From NCBI GenBank assembly GCA_032718475.1, contig JAUCBJ010005842.1:1-54584 (forward strand): a stretch of DNA of 54,584 bases. The letters are read 5' to 3'. Numbering within the stretch: the stretch's first letter is position 1; every line of letters begins with the position of its first letter. The translations under genes were made by a program, and so were the position numbers. Shown here piece after piece: positions 21,044 through 33,175 of the stretch. Origin of the DNA: Nemertoderma westbladi (Eukaryota; Xenacoelomorpha; Nemertodermatida; Nemertodermatidae). A model generated the notes under the pieces. The model saw only the letters and a program-made list of their open reading frames with translations. It did not search any database and was not told the origin of the DNA.

Positions 21044-21534
21044 GGTTTACAATTTCAAAGAAGGACAAATACTACCTATATAGATAATGAATACGTGTAG
21101 GTTATCAAAATAATCATAGCAAGTATTATATAGCCCTGATCTTGTAATTTGTTAAATTCAATACATTTCGAATATGCTATCTGTAAATTAGAGATTTCTT
21201 AAAGTGACACAAGTGAAACTCATGCGGTAGCTATAGTAACAATTTATTGCTCAGTATCTAAAGTAAAAATAAAAAAGTTATTTTCTTCCGTTATTCCAGG
21301 GATAACACACAAAGTCTGACGACTTATTTTAAGTGCACACCACATCCCATAGAGGAACTGGTAGAAACTTATCGACCTGTTAATGATGCAAAGACAAGAT
21401 GCCCCTGTGGTTAATAAAACAATCACTCAGAAATGAAAACTCCTCAGGCCTTGAATCCACGACTTCTATGGATACAGAAGACGGGGTCCGCACTTATTTT
21501 CACACAATGATAAAACTCAAATTACTTATAACCA

Positions 21535-21836
21535 CCCCGCTGCATTGTAGCTGCACACTGATATGCTGTGCCGGCTTATCGACAATAGAACGACGTCACA
21601 ATCCCCCATGACTTTCGCCTGGTCGCATCTTCACAATTATACGCATATCTTTAAGGAACAGTGTCCTTTATGAGGCGTATTAAGTAAGTAAACTCTCACT
21701 CACTCACTCTCCATGAGGCCATCTGAGTATACAACAATGTGCACAGGGTGCCCGGGTGGTCCTCACAGCGAAAGAAAATGTCTTGAAAGCGGGTCTGTAC
21801 AAGTGTGAAGCTTGTGGGAACCAATGAGACACCTCC
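21535..21836 (-). mobile_element. LINE family alpha, degraded 3' end
   Basis: Minus-strand match to the alpha 3' end: GGTGTCTCATTGGTTCCCAC near 21836, GTGAGGACCACCCGGGCACC in the middle, and TGTGCCGGC plus CTGCAATGCAGCGG near 21540. A CTCACT microsatellite-like patch interrupts it near 21690-21710. Confidence 0.65.
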
Positions 21837-22019
21837 AATTTGTTATATAGTTATACAACAAGTTATACAGTACAAGTTATATAGTTTCTGGTTGGAGATG
21901 TGTGCATTGTACTTGGCGCAGTGAACTCAACGTAGCATTATTGCGAAAGTGCCATCCAGAGATTTGGTACACTTTGCAGTTATTAAACTCGAATGAAACC
22001 GTAATTAAAATTGTCATGT

Positions 22020-22165
22020 AACCCTCCTCGCCTATAGCTACTGTACCAACCCAGCGGAATAATGGAAACCCGGCTTTGCTGGGGGAAAAATAATACAAAC
22101 GCTTTGAGTATACCGAGCGTAGAAAAGCGCTATATAAATAATTAATAATATTATTGTTATTATTA
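22020..22165 (+). mobile_element. SINE / L2-type 3' end with TTA microsatellite tail
   Basis: Contains AACCCGGCTTTGCTGGGG, then ACGCTTTGAGTATACCGAGC and GAAAAGCGCTATATAAAT, followed by ATT/TTA repeats. The GCGCTATATAAAT end with a trinucleotide tail is typical of SINEs and LINEs mobilised by L2-like elements in deuterostomes (established knowledge). The 5' extent is uncertain. Confidence 0.55.
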
Positions 22166-23008
22166 AGTCCTTAACACTGGGTCATAACATTACAGGATAA
22201 GCATGTGGAGTGAGGAATTTAATTTCACCGAAGAGCAAACCTCAGTGCGTTACTGTATGTGGTTTGTAGGATTTCGGTTTTGAAATATTTCAGTCCAAGT
22301 CAAAGTATTAGCATCAAGTGTCAGTCAGCTCTTATTTATATTTTTATGGAAATGGATTGGAATGAATTTTCATTAATTTCCATTTAGGTTAACAAAAAGC
22401 GCATCATATTCATCAGCTCCGTAATATTAATAACTGTTTGTTTCAATGTGTGTTCAAAATGGCAGGCAAACGGATAAGAGTATGTCGGTACCGGTATATA
22501 TAAATAATAATTTAATAATTCAAACAGAGAAAAGGCAGTCGTGAGGTGAAGATCAATTCATGAGAGGCTCCTCTCAGTTATAATCGTATCCATTGCATTC
22601 TTGGCACGGACGAGATGCGGGAAAAAAGCACTTCATTATGAATAATTTAGATAATAATTAATTATTAACTTATGAATGCATTGAATGGTAAGGGATCGTT
22701 ATCAACGAAAAGGATGCGTAATAAATGTCACGTCACGTCTTATATTCATATAATTATTCCATCTCAGGACCTGTAGTATACATTCACAGCGGCGCAACGG
22801 CGGCAGACCCAAACAATTTACTCCAGCATCCATACACTTTCTAAGTTTGCTTCTCAAGTCATATTTAATTGTGAAGGCGGCGAAGGTAATTTATTGACTG
22901 GCCGTCATGTCATGTCAGACGAAATATGGAAGTTGCCATAGTGCAAGGTCGCGAACAGACTGATCCTCCCCGGGCCCTGCAGATAGCAGTGCGACTGGCT
23001 ATCTTAGA
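22166..23008. other. Gene-free stretch
   Basis: No gene seen. Contains one GGTACCGGTA palindrome near 22487. Confidence 0.4.
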
Positions 23009-23399
23009 CCCGTGCTCCACAGGTAACTCATGAGTCTTCGTATGTCATAAGTCATTTTCAGATTTTGTCTAAGTCCATATGTCAAAAGTACCGCTCCCGT
23101 GCTCCACTGGTAAAGTCATCAGTCATAAAGTCTTTTGTTAAATAATACAAGACGCGTCTCACATTTTTTCTCTGTGCAATATTTTCTGACTTGCTTCTGT
23201 GTAAACAATCTTGCCGGATAGAAACTCATGAGTCGTATGTCAAAAGATGGTAGATTGGACATGGCATAAACACTTTCGTCTCATGAGTCAACAAACGACT
23301 TATGACTTATGACATACCAGTGGAGACGCTTCCATTGAAACCAATGTGTTTCATAATTTATTTCCACTTATAACAAACCACTTACCAGTGGAGCACAGG
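23009..23399. mobile_element. MITE-like element with GTGCTCCACTGGTAA inverted ends
   Basis: The left end CCCGTGCTCCACAGGTAA (23009-23026) is inverted at 23382-23399 as CCTGTGCTCCACTGGTAA. Further copies lie inside: direct at about 23098-23114 and inverted at about 23318-23331. Inner blocks of ACTCATGAGTC/TATGTCATAAGTCA also mirror each other around the centre. Noncoding, about 390 bp. No target duplication was identified. Confidence 0.65.
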
Positions 23400-23547
23400 C
23401 CAAATTGGCAGGATTTAGGATTGCACGGTAGGACTTGGTTTTGCCAATGAAAAGTCAATATAATTGTATCAAATATTTACTTTGTGTGTTAACTGCGAAA
23501 TATTCAACATTGTGCATCCTGAATAATATATTGGTTTATGTATCATT

Positions 23548-23741
23548 CAGAGATGGGGGTAAACGCTACGCCTACACTTTCACAAGCCTACACTTACACA
23601 TCCACCTACTTGTAGGCAGATCGGTAAAAAAGCAGGTTACAGAGGCGGGTTGAAAAGAACGGGTGTGATAGCGTGCGTTGTCGTTGTGTAGGCATCTGTA
23701 GGATATGTAGCATGTAGGTGTAACGTTTATCCCCTCCATTG
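23548..23741. mobile_element. Short MITE (S1), collinear with the minisatellite element at 37548-41858
   Basis: The left end CAGAGATGGGGGTAAACG and the reversed right end CAATGGAGGGGATAAACG form imperfect 18-bp inverted ends. Inside, in order: CTACGCCTACAC, CACCTACTTGTAGGCAG, AGCAGGTTACAGAGGCGGG, then a few irregular TGTAGG motifs before the right end. The same blocks in the same order occur, inverted, at 41690-41858, where the TGTAGG part is about 4 kb long. It abuts a LINE alpha 3' fragment on its right. Confidence 0.7.
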
Positions 23742-23906
23742 CAGCTGCATTTTTAAGAATGCTGTGCCGGCTTGTCGACAAAATTGCGCCGCCACAACTC
23801 CATATCACCCTTGACATTTGCTATATCATCCGCATCATCAAGGCCTATGTCCTTTAAGATGCGTCACAAGAAACTCATGGGCTGTCCACCATGCTTATTC
23901 ATTGTC
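23737..23906 (-). mobile_element. LINE family alpha, truncated 3' end
   Basis: Minus-strand segment encoding AMSFL, GLDDADDIANV, DMELWRRNFVDKPAQHS with the stop near 23755. Its far 5' part and its 3' tail are missing, the latter where it meets MITE S1. Confidence 0.7.
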
Positions 23907-24219
23907 ATTAAAACGATCAATAATATATATAACTAGCATTAAATTATTGAATATTGATACCAATTGTATGCCATAGGATGTCAGGTCTGAGTTTATTATA
24001 ATAAGGTCAAATAATTGAAAGGTCATGTTACTTAGGCCTAAATAATACTGGCTATTCATAAGTAATATATAAAACTGTAGGTGTTGTGAACTGTAGGTAC
24101 TGTGGGTTGTATTTCATTCCTTTTGATTCCGTTTGATTTCATTCCTGTTGCATTTCATGCATCACATTTCTCGAATATTTCATACTAAGGGTTGGACAAC
24201 ACAATGGCTGCATCCTGAC

Positions 24220-24670
24220 GTAGTATTCATGCTCTGGAGAACCCTGGCTGTCCCAGTTTCGCTGTGCCGACTCAAACTTGAGGCTAACAGGAACAGACAC
24301 CGATAAACTAGACGCCTACTACCGGAAGACTCTACACGGTCTCCTTCACCTTGGATCATATATAAGTAACTCGACCCTGTATCATATATGCGGCTGTCTA
24401 CCGATGTCTGTCACTGCAATCAGACAGTGTATGGGCACACTGGTAGGCACGCTGTCGTGCCCCAACACTCCATTGCAACTGGCCTTCCGCCTCTCCGCAC
24501 AACACAACTACGATAACAAGGTTGGTCCACATGCAGGTTTGCTCGGTGGCTACCACCAAGCCACTCGTACCTTTGAATTGCCCAAGTGGTACTCGATCAT
24601 GTCATTTGCTTATGACCCCCGCGCCCTCTGCTCACGCATAAACATTTGCCAACCGACACTTACGGACTAG
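24220..24670 (+). pseudogene. Possible LINE C-terminal remnant
   Basis: The frame 24278-24670 reads DAYYRKTLHGLLHLGSYISN, STLYHICGCLPMS. This resembles the region after the RT domain of other non-LTR elements (xxFYRKxLRxxLG…ISNxxLYxxxGxxP). It matches neither alpha nor beta and has no RT motifs left. Homology is inferred from pattern only. Confidence 0.4.
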
Positions 24671-24994
24671 TTCAACGGTATGTTTGTCGCCAGTTGCCTG
24701 AGTCACCAATCGAAGTCCCTTGACGTTAGGAGGAAACGAATTCTGGAATTTTACAACATGAAACACACAGCTATCATACCACAAATCATCACTACCACTA
24801 CGCTCGAATAACACTACACGTGATCCGACCTACACTGGTATCCTTGGCGCCTACCTTAGTCACTATTTGTCACTGGTTTTGGTGATGGTCTGTTACTGTT
24901 GCTATTTTATTTAATTATTGTGTATATTCGACATCATGGCCCGACCCTTTTACTATTAAAGTGCCGGCTTGACCGATTTAACGTTGAAATTAAA

Positions 24995-27947
24995 TGTAGC
25001 TACTGTGGGATGTAGGTACTATGGGTTGTAGGTACTATGGGTTGTAGGTACTGTGGGTTGTAGGTACTGTGGGTTGTAGGTACTATGGGTTGTAGGTACT
25101 ATGGGTTGTAGGTACTATGGGTTGTAGGTACTATGGGTTGTAGGTACTGTGGGTTGTAGGTACTGTGGGTTGTAGGTACTATGGGTTGTAGGTACTATGG
25201 GTTGTAGGTACTATGGGTTGTAGGTACTGTGGGTTGTAGGTACTGTGGGTTGTAGTTAATGTGGGTTGTAGGTACTGTGGGTTGTAGGTACTGTGGGTTG
25301 TAGGTACTGTGGGTTGTAGGTACTGTGGGTTGTAGGTACTGTGGGTTGTAGGTACTGTGGGTTGTAGGTACTGTGGGTTGTAGGTACTGTGGGTTGTAGG
25401 TACTATGGGTTGTAGGTACTGTGGGTTGTAGGTACTGTGGGTTGTAGGTACTGTGGGTTGTAGGTACTGTGGGTTGTAGGTCTTATGGGTTGTAGGTACT
25501 GTGGGTTGTAGGTACTGTGGGTTGTAGGTACTGTGGGTTGTAGGTACTGTGGGTTGTAGGTACTATGGGTTGTAGGTACTGTGGGTTGTAGGTACTGTGG
25601 GTTGTAGCGTACTGTGGGTTGTAGGTACTGTGGGTTGTAGGTACTGTGGGTTGTAGGTACTGTGGGTTGTAGGTACTATGGGTTGTAGGTACTGTGGGTT
25701 GTAGGTACTGTGGGTTGTAGGTACTATGGGTTGTAGGTACTATGGGTTGTAGGTACTGTGGGTTGTAGGTACTGTGGGTTGTAGGTACTGTGGGTTGTAG
25801 GTACTGTGGGTTGTAGGTACTGTGGGTTGTAGGTCTTATGGGTTGTAGGTACTGTGGGTTGTAGGTACTGTGGGTTGTAGGTACTGTGGGTTGTAGGTAC
25901 TGTGGGTTGTAGGTACTGTGGGTTGTAGGTACTGTGGGTTGTAGGTACTGTGGGTTGTAGGTACTGTGGGTTGTAGGTACTGTGGGTTGTAGGTACTGTG
26001 GGTTGTAGGTACTGTGGGTTGTAGGTACTGTGGGTTGTAGGTCCTATGGGTTGTAGGTACTGTGGGTTGTAGGTACTGTGGGTTGTAGGTACTGTGGGTT
26101 GTAGGTACTGTGGGTTGTAGGTACTGTGGGTTGTAGGTACTGTGGGTTGTAGGTACTGTGGGTTGTAGGTACTATGGGTTGTAGGTACTGTGGGTTGTAG
26201 GTACTGTGGGTTGTAGGTACTGTGGGTTGTAGGTACTATGGGTTGTAGGTACTGTGGGTTGTAGGTACTGTGGGTTGTAGGTACTGTGGGTTGTAGGTAC
26301 TGTGGGTTGTAGGTACTGTGGGTTGTAGGTACTGTGGGTTGTAGGTACTATGGGTTGTAGGTACTGTGGGTTGTAGGTACTGTGGGTTGTAGGTACTATG
26401 GGTTGTAGGTACTGTGGGTTGTAGGTACTGTGGGTTGTAGGTACTGTGGGTTGTAGGTACTGTGGGTTGTAGGTACTGTGGGTTGTAGGTACTGTGGGTT
26501 GTAGGTACTATGGGTTGTAGGTACTGTGGGTTGTAGGTACTGTGGGTTGTAGGTACTGTGGGTTGTAGGTACTGTGGGTTGTAGGTACTGTGGGTTGTAG
26601 GTACTGTGGGTTGTAGGTACTGTGGGTTGTAGGTACTGTGGGTTGTAGGTACTGTGGGTTGTAGGTACTGTGGGTTGTAGGTACTGTGGGTTGTAGGTAC
26701 TAGTGGGTTGTAGGTACTGTGGGTTGTAGGTACTGTGGGTTGTAGTTAATGTGGGTTGTAGGTACTGTGGGTTGTAGGTACTGTGGGTTGTAGGTACTGT
26801 GGGTTGTAGGTACTGTGGTGTTGTAGGTACTGTGGGTTGTAGGTACTATGGGTTGTAGGTACTGTGGGTTGTAGGTACTGTGGGTTGTAGGTACTGTGGG
26901 TTGTAGGTACTGTGGGTTGTAGGTACTGTGGGTTGTAGGTACTATGGGTTGTAGGTACTGTGGGTTGTAGGTACTGTGGGTTGTAGGTACTGTGGGTTGT
27001 AGGTCTTATGGGTTGTAGGTACTGTGGGTTGTAGGTACTGTGGGTTGTAGGTACTATGGGTTGTAGGTACTGTGGGTTGTAGGTACTATGGGTTGTAGGT
27101 ACTGTGGGTTGTAGGTACTGTGGGTTGTAGGTACTATGGGTTGTAGGTACTATGGGTTGTAGGTACTGTGGGTTGTAGGTACTGTGGGTTGTAGGTACTG
27201 TGGGTTGTAGGTACTGTGGGTTGTAGGTACTGTGGGTTGTAGGTACTGTGGGTTGTAGGTACTGTGGGTTGTAGGTACTGTGGGTTGTAGGTACTGTGGG
27301 TTGTAGGTACTGTGGGTTGTAGGTACTGTGGGTTGTAGGTACTGTGGGTTGTAGGTACTATGGGTTGTAGGTACTGTGGGTTGTAGGTACTGTGGGTTGT
27401 AGGTACTGTGGGTTGTAGGTACTGTGTGTTGTAGGTACTATGGGTTGTAGGTACTATGAGTTGTAGGTACTGTGGGTTGTAGGTACTATGGGTTGTAGGT
27501 ACTGTGGGTTGTAGGTACTGTGGGTTGTAGGTACTGTGGGTTGTAGGTACTGTGGGTTGTAGGTACTGTGGGTTGTAGGTACTATGGGTTGTAGGTACTA
27601 TGGGTTGTAGGTCCTATGGGTTGTAGGTACTGTGGGTTGTAGGTACTGTGGGTTGTAGGTACTGTGGGTTGTAGGTACTGTGGGTTGTAGGTACTATGGG
27701 TTGTAGGTACTATGGGTTGTAGGTACTGTGGGTTGTAGGTACTGTGGGTTGTAGGTACTGTGGGTTGTAGGTACTGTGGGTTGTAGGTACTATGGGTTGT
27801 AGGTACTGTGGGTTGTAGGTACTGTGGGTTGTAGGTACTGTGGGTTGTATGTACTGTGGGTTGTAGGTACTGTGGGTTGTAGGTACTGTGGGTTGTAGGT
27901 ACTGTGGGTTGTAGGTACTATGAGTTGTAGGTACTATGGGTTGTAGG
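24995..27947. repeat. 16-bp tandem satellite, about 184 copies
   Basis: The unit GGTACTGTGGGTTGTA repeats almost without gaps. The commonest variant has ACTATG for ACTGTG. Rarer variants are GGTCTTATG (about 25477, 25832, 27002), GGTCCTATG (about 26040, 27610) and GTTAATGTG (about 25254, 26743). A single isolated unit lies about 900 bp upstream at 24089-24108. The long minus-strand ORF in it (27710-28000) is a by-product of repetition. Confidence 0.97.
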
Positions 27948-30172
27948 GCTCCACTGATGTAGGTAAAAGGCGCTCCATCCATAGCGGAGGTCGTAAACAT
28001 TACTTGCAGTCCTTCATGGCCGTTGACCCGTTGTAATATACTAATAAGCTAAATTATTGGTGGTGGTTTCTTAATTGGTCTATATTATATATAATCATTG
28101 AATGGGACAGGCCATACGTCCAGATTAAATAAAAGTTATTATTATTGTGATTAATATTGAAACATAGTGACATGGCCTTGCTATGGTCACCAGGCGATTT
28201 TCATAAATTTTCATTAATTTTTAATGTTACCCCTATTTATTATTCTCTCTATGAATTTTTCCATTTGTAATTATTATGGCAACGAATTAGTTATTACGGA
28301 TAGTTTATTCAATCAATATACGCTTCCCTCAATAGTATAGGGCTTATCCTTAAGTTTCAATGATCCATTGGTCTGTTACTAATGTTGTAATGCTCGTTGT
28401 AGAATATGTTTGGGAAATTATGATCCCGGAATTGTTATCGATCCAGTATTGATCCTGTTTTATAAATTCCTTTTCATAAATAATTGGCCTCCGACTTGTT
28501 AACTAACTCTTTTCCATTCAGAAACTATTGATTAGGAAATCAATTGTTTATGATTATCAAAATGGCTAGATTGAGGTCTGTATCTGCTAAGCAGTCATTT
28601 TAAACTGTTTTAATGAATATGTCATTATATTTGGGTTTATTATGAAATTAAAAACTACAGCGGTTGACCTGAACTTCATTGTTAATAATAATAAAACCGG
28701 CAAACTTCTGTTTGTATAACATAATTCATGAAAAGCAACTAAGCAAGTAATATATGTAAAAGAGTATCTAGTATACCCTTAATTCGCAAACGAAAAGGTA
28801 TCTGACAGTTATCATTACTGAAGTAGCACTGCACTCAAGGTACTTCAAGAATATAAATAGATAACTTTGGTGAGGGGGGGGGGGGGGGGGGGGGGTGGGG
28901 GGTTCGACAATCGCGTCTTTTTTTCAGAATTTCTAACTGTGTTGATATCTTTGGTTATCTTGTACTTGGTATTTAATTCCAAATCAGAACCAAAAACCAG
29001 TTGGACGCAGACATGTTTGTCAGAAGAGTAGAGTGAGAATGTAAGATTATGTGATAATATAAAGGTGTATGGGCAAAGCAACAGCAGCAGCTGGGGCATG
29101 TTAGAAATCATAACAAATCAAACAAGCTATAACAAACCAATAGGTAGTATTGACAATAAATTCCTCTGACAGCTTCTTCTTATAACCAAGTGAACAGCAG
29201 ACAAATTTTAGGGTTAGCATCTGCCACCTACTAGTGTGCGAACTACTAGTTAGTTAGTCACATCTTGGATTAATTCCATTCAGATCAAGTTTAATACTAT
29301 ATAGTAAAAAAAATATATGATATATCTGTAAGGCTTAAAGCATAAGCTCTAACATAATGTACTTCGCTTAAAGGTAAATAATTTGGGAGGCTAAGGGAGA
29401 TCAGGGCAGTGATTAATTCTCTTTAATAAGGCGGTTGGTGCAGCAAGCTTGTCCTGCTATCTGGATGGAGTGCGCTCTATCGACACATCTTATAGATTAA
29501 AGCTACACAAGGTTTCACAGCCATTCCTCCAGAAAGTGTCGGAACAGGTGGTTCTGCTGCGGCAGTCCCGATTAGGACAAAGAGATGCGGTTGTATGTAT
29601 GTGACAGGTAGAACTTTAGAATTAATGATCTGTTTGCAGCTCCGGAATCTTCTCTCCCATTTTTATCAGTTGGGACAGCATTGAGTTGATGCAATGTGTG
29701 CTAACCTGGTAGGCAAATATTACCCGCTGCCATTATTATCAGTTGCAGCCCAGCTTCAAGGCTTGTATTCTGCCTATCCTTATCCCACCAACTTAAAGTT
29801 GACCCTGCGCTGCTGTTTGACTAAATTATTTCAGGGCTGGTTGAGGTTGAACAGGCGAAAATATAGAATAAAGACCGAACTTTTCAAGCCATCGATTATA
29901 ATCAAAAAGCACTTTACCTATCAAATATGCCCATCACTCCATTACCATTGACAAATAGTATACTATGAACTTCACTAATGTGGGATGATAACGATTGCTT
30001 AGCACCTAGGCCGCACATTATTAATGCAAGAATTATTGATGATGGATCAGAATGAAATGCAAACAAACATAAAATTATGTCACTTAGGCCCGCCGCACTC
30101 TAAAGATGCTAGATGCACGACGCAAGATGCAAAAGTTTCTTTTAGAATACACTGTTTCCTATCAGACCATGA
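27948..30172. other. Gene-free stretch with a G22 tract
   Basis: No gene recognised. G22-T-G6 lies at 28874-28902. The remainder is AT-rich and low in motif content. Confidence 0.45.
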
Positions 30173-30722
30173 GTGCCCACGAGGCATTAGTGTCCGAGGA
30201 CCTTGTCTGCAAGTGAGACGTTTGTGCCCGCGAGTTATTAGTGCCGGGCATTGTATTTGGAAGATAGGGTACATCATGCAGTATGTATTGGAAAAATGTG
30301 TGAAGGCAGACCAGCTGATAAAATGTGGGTTTGTTGGATGACGCAATTTAAGCCTTTAATCTAAAGTAAAGTACAATATGTATAAACAATCAAACGCTGT
30401 TGCTTAATCCTTATTCCTTGAAGACTTTACCACAAAACCAAATAATATAAATTCTACCATGTCTAGCCGAGGTTAATAAATTTTTTAATCATAAAAGAAT
30501 AAAAGATTCAAATTGAAAGTAAAAAGTAAAAAGGTTAAACTTAATGAGGTGCGCCAACTAAAGACTGTAAATTTGTCCTTTTGATGTTTGAAGAAAGTAA
30601 CATCGGTTCAGCAGGAACTAAAGAAGCGGGAAATATCTTCCTGGCCCTGTTGTATTACATATAGGGCTAGGCGGGCACTAATGTCTCGCGGGCACTAATG
30701 TCTCGCGGGCACTATCGTGCCC
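30173..30722. mobile_element. Inverted clusters of a 17-bp motif, possible element ends
   Basis: CGGGCACTAATGTCTCG is tandemly repeated at 30672-30712. Its inverted, diverged form (CGAGGCATTAGTGTCCG; CGAGTTATTAGTGCC) occurs twice at 30180-30250. About 430 bp separate the clusters. This is compatible with a non-autonomous element whose inverted ends are themselves tandem motifs; no target duplication found. Confidence 0.5.
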
Positions 30723-31027
30723 AGACCATAGCGGGTACAGGGTCAAAGTAGCAACCCAAGTCCTTGAGAATCCGGCGATGGAAAAATATTGACTGGCCAT
30801 CTGTTCAGAACAGAAGGTTGGCATAATGCTAGGTCGTGAAGAAACTGATCCTGGCAAAATAGCACATTACTGTATCAGGGTGTAGACCTTGGGTCATGTA
30901 TGTATATGTCAACGTGGTTGAGGCGATGCATGTATGTGGAGGCCATAAAGCTATGGATATGAGGCGGTATGATGTGATATAGCGAGTCCTATCACTTACT
31001 CAAGCTGGACTCTTACTGTAGAAAACA

Positions 31028-31245
31028 CCAGATCCCCCAAGCGTGACACTTGAATGGAGTCAACTCCACTTTGCACGACATTGCTTTCACTTTGAGTTCC
31101 AGCCAGCGTACAATCTTGTGCATTGGGGGCGTTTTGGAGATAATTAGCATGGTAGACAGCTTATGACTTTCTTGAGCCCTTGAGGCACTTCTTCAAGGAC
31201 GTCTTTAATTAAAGATGCAGATGATTTGTGATATGCATGTTATCC
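31028..31245 (+). mobile_element. LINE family alpha, strongly degraded 3' end
   Basis: Recognisable blocks: CCCCCAAGCGTGACACTTGA, TTTGCACGACATTGCTTTC, AGCATGGTAGACAGC, TTAAAGATGCAGATGAT. Many substitutions and indels; older than the copies at 697 and 43305. Confidence 0.6.
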
Positions 31246-31249
31246 ATCC

Positions 31250-32608
31250 GTGATATCCACCGACTTATGGTCGGTGGTTTGTGTGGTCTGTCATGTTAGA
31301 GAAGGGGTGGTAGGTTGCAACACCACTATATCTTGAAGTTGATTGACATATAGTGTGTGATATGTCATGGCAATCTATAAAATATCTGCCCTACTGGAGC
31401 CACCTGTGTAGTGCATAGTCAATGGGAATCAGGTTGATGGCACCACTTTCATCCTGTGGAGAATGATTTCAGCATTATGAACTTGGGATATGTCCATCGT
31501 CGATACCCTCACTCCCAATCCCGATTGCATATTTCATATTTCATATCAAAATATCTTTATCATATTTATATCTCAATTATCAATTATGATTGTAAATAGA
31601 TGGATCTCTAATACAGCTTTACATAAAAGCTTATATACCAACATGCTCACACTAGAAACAAGGAAATACAAGCAATACTAATATGATTCTTCTGCAATCC
31701 TTATTCTTCAATGGAATGATCCTTTATGTTATGCCTGCCAGTATTGTCTTGAAACGTGAACCATATTTCTGTAATGATTGATTGTGTTGTGTTAATAAAG
31801 AAAGGGCTGGCCTTGAGAATGTCATAATTCATGCATGTCACAGGCATTTCTGCATTATCTGGAACTGCTTGTACTGTATAGTCATATATAAATAATATGG
31901 TTACTACGTATTATGTTAATTTTATGTGCTGTCATTGTCTGTGCCATTCTCAATTGCCATCTAACACCAACTCTATTATTTTGTAAACATTTTTCACAAT
32001 GAATGACATTTCATCGTATGAAATAACAACTTACTGACTTCAGCTTCTATACACGCATGGAATGGTAGGTACTGCAACTGTAGCCTGTCCCTAAATAAGC
32101 GTAACACCTCCCATTTTTTATAATAATGAAATAAAATACTGTCTTCTCAATTAATATTGTAATCTAAACCTCTGTCGTGATAATCCGGAGCATTATAAAT
32201 AATAATTATTAATGGTTAACTTAATGCGGGTTAAGTAGCACTTTCTATTGAAGGTTAGGAGACTAGCTTACTGATGGTCGAGCGCTATGAAGCTTGTAAG
32301 AGCAAGAGGTATACGGTAATAAAAAAATATTATTATGTATAGGCGTTATGACGGATAACTGCTTTTAACAACTATGTATTTACATAAGTGTGTGTAACAA
32401 TAGTACCTTACTGTGTAATGATTTCACATTTTGGAATGAAATAATTATCATAATAATTGTAATAACGAATCTATCTTTAGACTGGGTAGTTTTTGTCAAA
32501 AGCTGAAGCTGGCAAAAACATGATGGATATATTTATATGTATAACCACCAAATAGCTTGAATACACTTGCATGTATTGGAAAATTGTACACGCAAATATT
32601 TATCAATT
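31250..32608. other. Gene-free stretch
   Basis: Only a small CCACCGAC/GTCGGTGG hairpin (about 31260-31280). No gene seen. Confidence 0.4.
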
Positions 32609-32818
32609 GTGGGGCGAGCCACGAAAGTAATCGAGCTTATCATACCACTAACTCAATCGGTGTGTCTGGTGTTCTGTCGTTATGTTGTGTCCAATTTTAA
32701 ACGTTAATATCTCAGCCAATCCTCAATGAAATCTAACCAAACTTGGTACACATGTTGTTTGGCAAAAAGATATAAATTTTCCAAGTTGAATTCGTGTGTG
32801 ACCTTCGCGAAGCTGAGA
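32609..32818 (-). repeat. Dispersed repeat, GCGAGCC family, copy 3
   Basis: Begins GTGGGGCGAGCCACGAAAG and passes through AACGTTAATATCTCAGCCAA and AAACTTGGTACACATGTTG to ACCTTCGCGAAGCTGAG. Collinear with copy 4 over its full length (about 210 bp). Confidence 0.75.
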
Positions 32819-33120
32819 TAAAACAGTTAATTAGTTAATTAAGATGATTTCGGTGAAATAAATTAATAACACGAACAATAACGAAATGGAAAACAATTTA
32901 TACTAAAAGTAAAAAATGTACTATCAAATTAATTAATAATATGCAATGAACAGTTAGTTATATATATAAGTTAAATAAATCAATAGTTAAAAACTTTACC
33001 TTTAATTATTATTAATAAATCAAACTTACAAAAGATATGAAATTAAGGGAGGAAAGAAAATGTTTTGCATTGGATAATAAGATAGTCCAACCTTGTATTC
33101 CTAGGTGAGTCAAACCTGTA

Positions 33121-33175
33121 CCCCCCCCCCCCCCCCCACACCCCACCCTACCCCCCCCACCCCTCCCATACTTAA
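33121..33175. repeat. Poly-C tract and C-rich block
   Basis: C17 at 33121-33137 followed by irregular C-rich sequence. On the opposite strand this is G-rich and could form G-quadruplexes. Confidence 0.9.

Noticed and set aside
24995-27947. CRISPR-like array
   Set aside because: Units are contiguous with no unique spacers, and the DNA is from an animal.
27710-28000. Minus-strand ORF of 96 codons with repeated YNPQYLQPTVPTTHST-like units
   Set aside because: By-product of the 16-bp satellite read in successive frames (48 bp = 16 codons). It starts just outside the array.
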